A stretch of DNA of 11,028 nt from Synechococcales cyanobacterium PMM_0003 (GTDB lineage: Bacteria > Cyanobacteriota > Cyanobacteriia > Pseudanabaenales > Pseudanabaenaceae): contig CASBRC010000472.1 in the NCBI GenBank assembly GCA_949128015.1, forward strand, positions 1 to 11,028, given 5' to 3'. This document shows positions 6,781-11,028 of this stretch, piece by piece. Made by a program: the position numbers and the translations under genes. Under the pieces are notes generated by a model. That model searched no databases. It was not told the origin of the DNA and saw only the letters and a list, made by a program, of their open reading frames with translations. Numbering within the stretch: position 1 is the first letter of the stretch; each line of letters starts with the position of its first letter.

Positions 6781-7167
6781 ATGTCTAAACATAAGCGCTC
6801 CAAATCCCGCAAAGTAAATAAGCAAGTAAATAAGTCCCCTGTCAAGAAAAAACATCCAATCGTCCCAAATCATGAGCAAGATGAGCTATGGCGACAACAG
6901 CAGTGGGTGAAGTTATTTGCGGAAGTTACGCTCAAAATTCGCCAATCATTGCAGTTTAAGGAAATCTTGCGGGCAACAGTAACGGAAGTACAACGCATTT
7001 TGCAAGCCGATCGCGTATTAATTTATCAAGTTTTACCTGATGGGACAGGACGCGCCATTAGTGAAGCAGTTCTGCCAGATTACCCTGCAATTCTCGATTT
7101 AGAGTTTCCCGAAGAAGTATTTCCTACCGAATACCCTGAACATATAGCAATCCGAAATGATTTATAG
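6781..7167 (+). pseudogene. GAF-domain protein, N-terminal fragment truncated by the IS630 element
   Basis: The reading frame encodes 128 residues; the first 121 or so are host sequence and the last few (AIRNDL then stop) are read from the insertion element. After a lysine-rich N terminus (residues 1-26) comes the start of a GAF domain: LFAEVTLKIRQSLQFKEILR, ATVTEVQRILQADRVLIYQV, then DGTGRAISEAVLPDYPAILD and FPEEVFPTEY. In intact relatives this runs on for about 100 more GAF residues and then into further sensor or kinase domains. Such GAF domains are common in cyanobacterial signalling proteins, including cyanobacteriochromes. The region that would hold a bilin-binding cysteine lies beyond the break, so photoreceptor function cannot be judged. 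No start-fixing ribosome binding site is seen. Confidence 0.8.
7143..7160. repeat. IS630 terminal inverted repeat, left end (with outer TA)
   Basis: TATAGCAATCCGAAATGA at 7143-7160 is the exact reverse complement of 8224-8241. Similarity continues imperfectly inward (TTTATAGCTAGAG against GTTATAACTAAGA). IS630 elements insert at TA, so the outermost TA is probably target and the element itself begins at TAGCAATCC (7145). Confidence 0.9.
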
Positions 7168-8239
7168 CTAGAGATTTACCCATAAGCGAAGAGTTTAGGA
7201 AAAGAGAAGAAAGCGCCATAGAGAATCTCAACAAAGAGAGATTTAACCATATCAAAAGACTTAAACAGATAATAACAACTGCGGATAAATCGCTTGGCAA
7301 AGAGCCAAATATCCTCTACAGGATTCTGTTCAGGAGCATTTGGAGCAAATAGTACACAAGTGACTTGCCATTCCTCAGGAGGCTTGTTAGCATTGATTGA
7401 TAGTAAGTATTCTGGCATCGCCTTATATTTGTGGTAACTAGCCCCATCCCAAATCACACTAATTTTCTGTCCTGGGCGTAAAGATTGTAAGTATTTCAAA
7501 AAGTCTACAGTATTTTCAGAATTAGCTGTTGCGTATGCTTTAACAATAAATTCCTTGCTGCTATAGTCTAAAGCCCCATAGTAGGTCTGACGTTCACGCT
7601 CGTTTGTCATTGGTACTTCAATGCGTTCTTGGGTTTTGCCCCATACATAGCCACAGGTATCTCCCCATACCAAATGACATTCATCGCTCATGAACACACT
7701 CCTTTGCCCACGATCAATCTCACCCTGCCAAACGGCTATTTAATTTGTGATTTCCAACTTTTTTAAACGTACCTGTTCTGGGTCTTTTTTCGGATTACGC
7801 TTCTGCGATTTCTTCCAACTCAACCCAGCCGCCTTTAACAAATCGTAATAACTTTCTGCATCTTTGTAATTTACTTGGTAGGTTAGCTCTATGTGTTCTC
7901 TCAGTTCTTCTATATCCCAGTAGTTACGTTCTTGAAGCCAAATAATGATTTCTTGTCTTTCACTTGCTTCTAGGTAGCCTCGTGAGCCTTTGTAACCTAA
8001 TCTTAGGGCTTCTGCTCCTTTCTTATGGTAGGCGATGCACCATTTCTTCACAAAACTATCTGTCTTTTGTACGATATTGCCACTTTCTTTGTAGGTACTT
8101 CCTTGTAAATGTAGTTTTACCGCAATCCCTCGCTTTAGTTCTCTGGGATCGAGCGCTTGTTGGATAAACTCTTCTAGATTTAGCATTTTTGCCTCCTCCT
8201 TTATCTTCTATCTTAGTTATAACTCATTTCGGATTGCTA
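7145..8239 (-). mobile_element. IS630-family insertion sequence, about 1095 bp, transposase interrupted
   Basis: Bounded by 18-bp perfect inverted ends and TA dinucleotides at both sides, with one transposase gene filling the interior on the minus strand, as in typical 1.1-kb IS630 elements. It contains none of the HIP1 octamers that are frequent in the flanking chromosome, consistent with an acquired element. The left flank is the coding sequence of a GAF gene and the right flank is the coding sequence of a DUF1016 gene, both cut off at the element. Confidence 0.9.
7176..8186 (-). pseudogene. IS630 transposase interrupted by one in-frame TAA stop
   Basis: Two open frames, 7740-8186 (148 residues, N-terminal helix-turn-helix half) and 7176-7697 (173 residues, catalytic half), are in the same frame, separated only by TAA at 7740-7742 and 14 sense codons (IAVWQGEIDRGQRS). 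Joined, they make about 335 residues, normal for the family. The spacing between the two conserved Glu-Ile pairs (KLEI and GEIDRG) is kept, so the stop is a simple nonsense change and not an indel. The catalytic triad is present: Asp in FMSDECHLVWGD, Asp in VIWDGASYH, Glu in EQNPVEDIW. The N-terminal part has a strong AGGAGG site before ATG 8184-8186. The C-terminal piece could start at GTG 7697 or ATG 7691, but would lack the DNA-binding domain. Confidence 0.88.
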
Positions 8240-8241
8240 TA
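8224..8241. repeat. IS630 terminal inverted repeat, right end (with outer TA)
   Basis: TCATTTCGGATTGCTATA, exact reverse complement of 7143-7160. The stop codon of the truncated DUF1016 gene (8237-8239) lies inside it. Confidence 0.9.
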
Positions 8242-8614
8242 GTATGTAAAACTGCCGTTCTAAATTATCTTTACATTTTTTAAGAATAGTAATGTGCTTA
8301 CTCCAGCTAATTTCTCGTACCAGTGGTACGAGATTTTCAACGCTATGATACTCATTGTAAAACTGAGCCATTAGCCAAAGATTCCCAACTGAAAAACCAC
8401 TCACTCCTGAGAACTCTTTTTGTAATTCTTGAGAAAGGGTTGGCACGATCGCTTTACCCCAACTTTCTGATTGTTTTTCGGCTATAGATTTACCAATTTC
8501 CCAATACAAATTAATCAATTGTAGATTTACAACTTTCAGGGCTTCGTATTGGGCTTGACGAACTTTTTTCTTAATTTCAGATATGAAGTTATTCTGACTA
8601 TTTTCTAATTGCAT
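8237..8614 (-). pseudogene. DUF1016/YhcG-type protein, N-terminal fragment truncated by the IS630 element
   Basis: 125 residues read through to a stop within the insertion element end. It shows the DUF1016 N-terminal domain pattern: IKKKVRQAQYEALKVVNLQL, INLYWEIGKSIAEKQ, WGKAIVPTLSQELQKEF, GFSVGNLWLMAQFYNEY, LVREISWSKHITILKKCKDN, LERQFYI. Intact family members are about 330-370 residues, with a C-terminal PDDEXK nuclease-like domain; all of that is missing here. Some are found near restriction systems, but no such genes are in this window. The ATG at 8612-8614 has no clear ribosome binding site. The fragment is unlikely to be functional as a nuclease. Confidence 0.82.
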
Positions 8615-8633
8615 ATTATTTTAATTGCTTAGA

Positions 8634-9848
8634 CTAAACACCTGCGATCGCCATTTCAAAAGCTTGACAAACTGATGGAATCGAAAACTTGATCTGTGCT
8701 TGGCTATAGGCAGTCTCGACCATCTTGTTAGTAAAATCGCGATCGCTAAAAACTTTTTGCATGGCCTCGGCAAGTAACTGTGGATTATTGGGTGGAATCA
8801 ATAAACCCGTAATTCCATTTTCGATAATTTCGCTAGTCCCACCGCCGATAGTTGCGATCGCAGGGCGTTTGGCTAACTGCGCTTCTACGATCACTCTGCC
8901 AAATGGTTCGGGAGCCGTCGAGCAATGGGCGATCGCATCGCAAGCTTTCATTAAAGCAGGAATATCTTGGCGAAAGCCGAGCCAATGGACACGACCTTTG
9001 AGGCGATCCTGTGCCGCAATATTTTTTAACTTTTCGGTATACTCAGCTTCACCAAAGAGCGCATCACCGACTAGTAGTACATGCACATCTGGCAGTTTCG
9101 CGGCAGCTTCTAGCAAAATATGTTGTCCTTTCCAGTAGGATAGACGGCTAAACATGCCAATCAAATTGCGATCGCGGGGAATGCTTAACTCTTCGCGCAA
9201 GGGCTTTTGATGATCATCAACTTGATCAAATTTTTCACTATCAAAACCGTTATAGACAGTGCGGAGTAATTTGCGATTACCACCTGCGACGATAAATGCG
9301 TCCCCTGTGGCTTGAGAATTAACAATCACTCTAGTAGCAAACCAATTAGCTAAAGTGACCGCAATCCGCCGATTAATTGGGCTAAAAATATCCGCCGTCA
9401 AAATATCATGCAAGTGCCAAACGACAGGCGTACCACCAAATAATCTTGCGATCGCAGACACGACAAACCCTTTTTGGTTATTAGCATGAATCAAATCAAA
9501 ATCTTTACTTTTATTTGCAATTTGCTTACCGAGTCGCCAGAGATCGCTAACTGATTTAAGTGAGGCTAATCCACTTGATACTTTCACATCAGCTAGCGAT
9601 CGCGATGATTGCAAGACCTCAACCTTTACGCCTAAATCTTCTAATCGATTTTTTAAGATCCCATTAGTTAATAGTACTACTTGACTTGTTTCTCGATAAG
9701 CATGAGCAAAATCGAGTAAACAAAGCTCTCCACCACCTAAGACTGCGGTATAGCTCACAAACAAAATTTTTTTATTCAAGTTATTTATACATTCGCATTC
9801 TTGATTGTTTATTGTCTTGATTTTACAAATTGTTTTGGGCGATCGCAA
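8634..9848 (-). CDS. GT4-family glycosyltransferase
   Basis: Up to 404 residues with a GT-B fold pattern. The N-terminal domain begins KKILFVSYTAVLGGGELCLL (26-45), the glycine-rich acceptor-domain motif. The C-terminal nucleotide-sugar domain holds MFSRLSYWKGQHILLEAA at 232-249, VHVLLVGDA at 255-263, HWLGFRQDIPALMKACDAIA at 288-307, and the E-x7-E motif EPFGRVIVE at 314-322, then GGGTSEIIENGITGLLIPP. Such enzymes move a sugar from a nucleotide donor to a polysaccharide or lipid; the substrate cannot be told. No membrane segment is evident. The start is uncertain: no ATG occurs before residue 232, so it uses TTG, either at 9848 (overlapping a HIP1 site) or more likely at 9779 (residue 24, just before the conserved fold); neither has a good ribosome binding site. 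It is the downstream neighbour of ndhF but is separated from it by a strong terminator. Confidence 0.88.
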   Translation of the reverse strand: MRSPKTICKIKTINNQECECINNLNKKILFVSYTAVLGGGELCLLDFAHAYRETSQVVLLTNGILKNRLEDLGVKVEVLQSSRSLADVKVSSGLASLKSVSDLWRLGKQIANKSKDFDLIHANNQKGFVVSAIARLFGGTPVVWHLHDILTADIFSPINRRIAVTLANWFATRVIVNSQATGDAFIVAGGNRKLLRTVYNGFDSEKFDQVDDHQKPLREELSIPRDRNLIGMFSRLSYWKGQHILLEAAAKLPDVHVLLVGDALFGEAEYTEKLKNIAAQDRLKGRVHWLGFRQDIPALMKACDAIAHCSTAPEPFGRVIVEAQLAKRPAIATIGGGTSEIIENGITGLLIPPNNPQLLAEAMQKVFSDRDFTNKMVETAYSQAQIKFSIPSVCQAFEMAIAGV

Positions 9849-9863
9849 TTGCTTTGCGCAGTT

Positions 9864-9920
9864 AAACCCAAAAAGAGCAGGTTACAGCGCTTTGCACTGC
9901 AACCTGCTCTTTTTAGGTTT
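9864..9920 (-). terminator. Large hairpin terminator after ndhF
   Basis: Arms AAACCCAAAAAGAGCAGGTT (9864-9883) and AACCTGCTCTTTTTAGGTTT (9901-9920) pair with one mismatch over 20 bases, with a 17-base middle that can pair further. It starts 9 bases after the ndhF stop codon in the transcribed direction, and the downstream arm on that strand contains CTTTTTGGGTTT. A strong intrinsic terminator for ndhF; its outer arm resembles the hairpin at 3256. Confidence 0.8.
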
Positions 9921-9929
9921 GATATTTAA

Positions 9930-11028
9930 TTAAATTGAAGTAGCGATTACAAAGCCGAGAACACCAATAAAAATAACAAGAGCGTAAAATTGCGCTTTAC
10001 CATTTTCAAAGTATTTCAAGCCTTCGCCACTAACTACAGTTACAAAACCTGCAAGGTTGACAGCCCCATCAACGATTTTGGCATCGACTTCTAACACTTG
10101 ACGCGCTAGACGGCGTGAGCCAACAACGAAGACAGCGTTATAAATTTCGTCAATGTACCATTTGTTTTTGGAGAGTTTATAAAGTGGCTCGATTGATTTT
10201 GCGATCGCACTGGGATCGATTTTCTTTTGCATGTACATCAGAATTGCCAAAGAAATACCAACCAAACCAATACCGACAGAACTACCGCCCATCAACAGAA
10301 ATTCAGGAGTAAATCCTTCTGCGGGAACTTCGGTAATTTTTTCTGATGGGGCATGGATAAAGTACTCAAAGTAATTACCCAAAGGAGTTCCCACCAAACC
10401 AATCAGCATCGAAGGAATGGCAAGTGCCATCAGAGGGAAAGTCATGGTGATTGGCGATTCATGCGGCTTACTTGCATGATGACCATGAGAGCCTTCAACT
10501 ATTTGAGGCTCTTTGCCAACCGAGTTTTCCGCTTTAACTAGCGCAAGTAACTGCTTATCATTACCACGAAAATCACCTTCAAAGGTAGTGAAGTACATGC
10601 GGAACATATAAAACGCAGTGATCCCCGCTGTTGCAAAGCCGATCGCCCAGAGTGCAGGATTAGCTTTGAAAGTAGAAGCAAGAATTTCATCCTTTGACCA
10701 GAAACCAGCAAAGGGAGGAATTCCACTAATGGCAAGAGTACCGATAAAGAAAGTAATCGCGGTGATTGGCATATATTTGCGTAAGCCACCCATCACCCGC
10801 ATGTCTTGAGCAACATCAGGATCATGTCCTACGACTTCTTCCATGCCATGAATGACCGAGCCAGAGCCGAGGAACATCATCGCCTTAAAGTAAGCATGGG
10901 TCATCAGGTGAAATAGCCCTGCGCCATATGCGCCAACGCCCATACCCATAACCATGTAACCCAACTGGGAAACAGTGGAATATGCCAAACCTTTTTTGAT
11001 GTCATTTTGGGTGATTGCAATACTTGCA
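9930..11028 (-). CDS. ndhF: NAD(P)H-quinone oxidoreductase subunit 5 NdhF (C-terminal part; runs off right edge)
   Basis: The frame is open to the window edge, giving about 365 C-terminal residues of a protein normally near 650-690. It begins ASIAITQNDIKKGLAYSTVS, then QLGYMVMGMGVGAYGAGLFH, LMTHAYFKAMMFLGSGSVIH, MRVMGGLRKYMPITAITFFI and SGIPPFAGFWSKDEILAS: the conserved antiporter-like membrane core of NdhF, including the Lys/His-rich proton path. The later part has HESPITMTFPLMALAIPSML and a long hydrophobic C-terminal segment. NdhF is a proton-pumping subunit of the thylakoid NDH-1 complex used in respiration and cyclic electron flow. The sequence resembles NdhF1 more than the CO2-uptake forms NdhF3/F4, by impression. 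The frame stays open upstream of the internal TTG at 10988, which is not the real start. In many cyanobacteria ndhD1 follows ndhF1; here a terminator and a glycosyltransferase follow instead. Confidence 0.93.
   Translation of the reverse strand, partial: ASIAITQNDIKKGLAYSTVSQLGYMVMGMGVGAYGAGLFHLMTHAYFKAMMFLGSGSVIHGMEEVVGHDPDVAQDMRVMGGLRKYMPITAITFFIGTLAISGIPPFAGFWSKDEILASTFKANPALWAIGFATAGITAFYMFRMYFTTFEGDFRGNDKQLLALVKAENSVGKEPQIVEGSHGHHASKPHESPITMTFPLMALAIPSMLIGLVGTPLGNYFEYFIHAPSEKITEVPAEGFTPEFLLMGGSSVGIGLVGISLAILMYMQKKIDPSAIAKSIEPLYKLSKNKWYIDEIYNAVFVVGSRRLARQVLEVDAKIVDGAVNLAGFVTVVSGEGLKYFENGKAQFYALVIFIGVLGFVIATSI

Noticed and set aside
7755..7775. A AAA AAG slippery heptamer in register just before the transposase stop, suggesting programmed -1 frameshifting
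   Set aside because: A -1 shift there enters a frame that ends at a TGA after about 12 codons; the downstream half is in the original frame, so frameshifting would not join the halves.
7143..8241. TA at both ends of the IS read as a target-site duplication from a clean insertion
   Set aside because: The flanks belong to two different, oppositely oriented genes, and IS630 ends always abut TA, so the TA pair does not prove a single insertion event.
8725..9138. 137-residue plus-strand open frame opposite the glycosyltransferase
   Set aside because: Antisense to clear conserved GT4 motifs; low-complexity product.
10538..10789. Open frames overlapping ndhF on both strands (also 10115-10541 and 10618-10809)
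   Set aside because: All lie inside the conserved ndhF coding sequence; no independent support.
1..11028. CRISPR arrays, tRNA or rRNA genes
   Set aside because: No regularly spaced direct repeats and no recognisable tRNA or rRNA sequence seen on either strand.

Overview
The window looks like a piece of chromosome from a phycoerythrin-making cyanobacterium. Evidence for this is the phycobilisome linkers, the bilin reductases PebA and PebB, a CpeS-type bilin lyase, a cyanobacterial NDH-1 subunit (NdhF), and about 17 copies of the cyanobacterial HIP1 octamer GCGATCGC. A Pseudanabaena-like filamentous cyanobacterium is my best guess, but the genus is inference only.

Layout. Positions 1-3078 (minus strand) hold three phycobilisome linkers, in transcription order: a 254-residue rod linker (Pfam00427-type domain plus CpcD-like cap), a 587-residue linker with two Pfam00427-type domains and no cap, and the first 62 residues of a CpcG-type rod-core linker that runs off the left edge. 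Strong hairpins separate them. Positions 3374-4398 (minus) hold a pentapeptide-repeat protein whose stop codon overlaps the start of a 65-residue NblA-like protein. Divergently, positions 4478-6702 (plus) hold cpeS, pebA and pebB, which make phycoerythrobilin from biliverdin and attach it to protein.

Positions 6781-8614 are a rearranged spot. The first 121 or so residues of a GAF-domain protein (plus strand) and the first 121 or so residues of a DUF1016/YhcG-type protein (minus strand) both run into an IS630-family element of about 1095 bp (7145-8239) and end there. The element has 18-bp perfect ends, and its transposase is broken by a single in-frame TAA. Two unrelated genes each losing their 3' part at the same element implies a deletion or recombination, not a simple insertion.

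Positions 8634-9848 (minus) encode a GT4-type glycosyltransferase. Positions 9930-11028 (minus) hold the C-terminal 365 or so residues of NdhF, followed closely by a large hairpin terminator.

How the genes fit together: PebA and PebB make the chromophore, CpeS attaches it, the linkers build phycoerythrin rods and connect them to the core, and the NblA-like protein may mark phycobilisomes for turnover. The phycoerythrin structural genes (cpeB, cpeA) and any regulator such as CpeR or CcaS/CcaR are not visible here. The strongest oddities are the uncapped tandem-domain linker, the pentapeptide/NblA coupling, and the IS630 junction.
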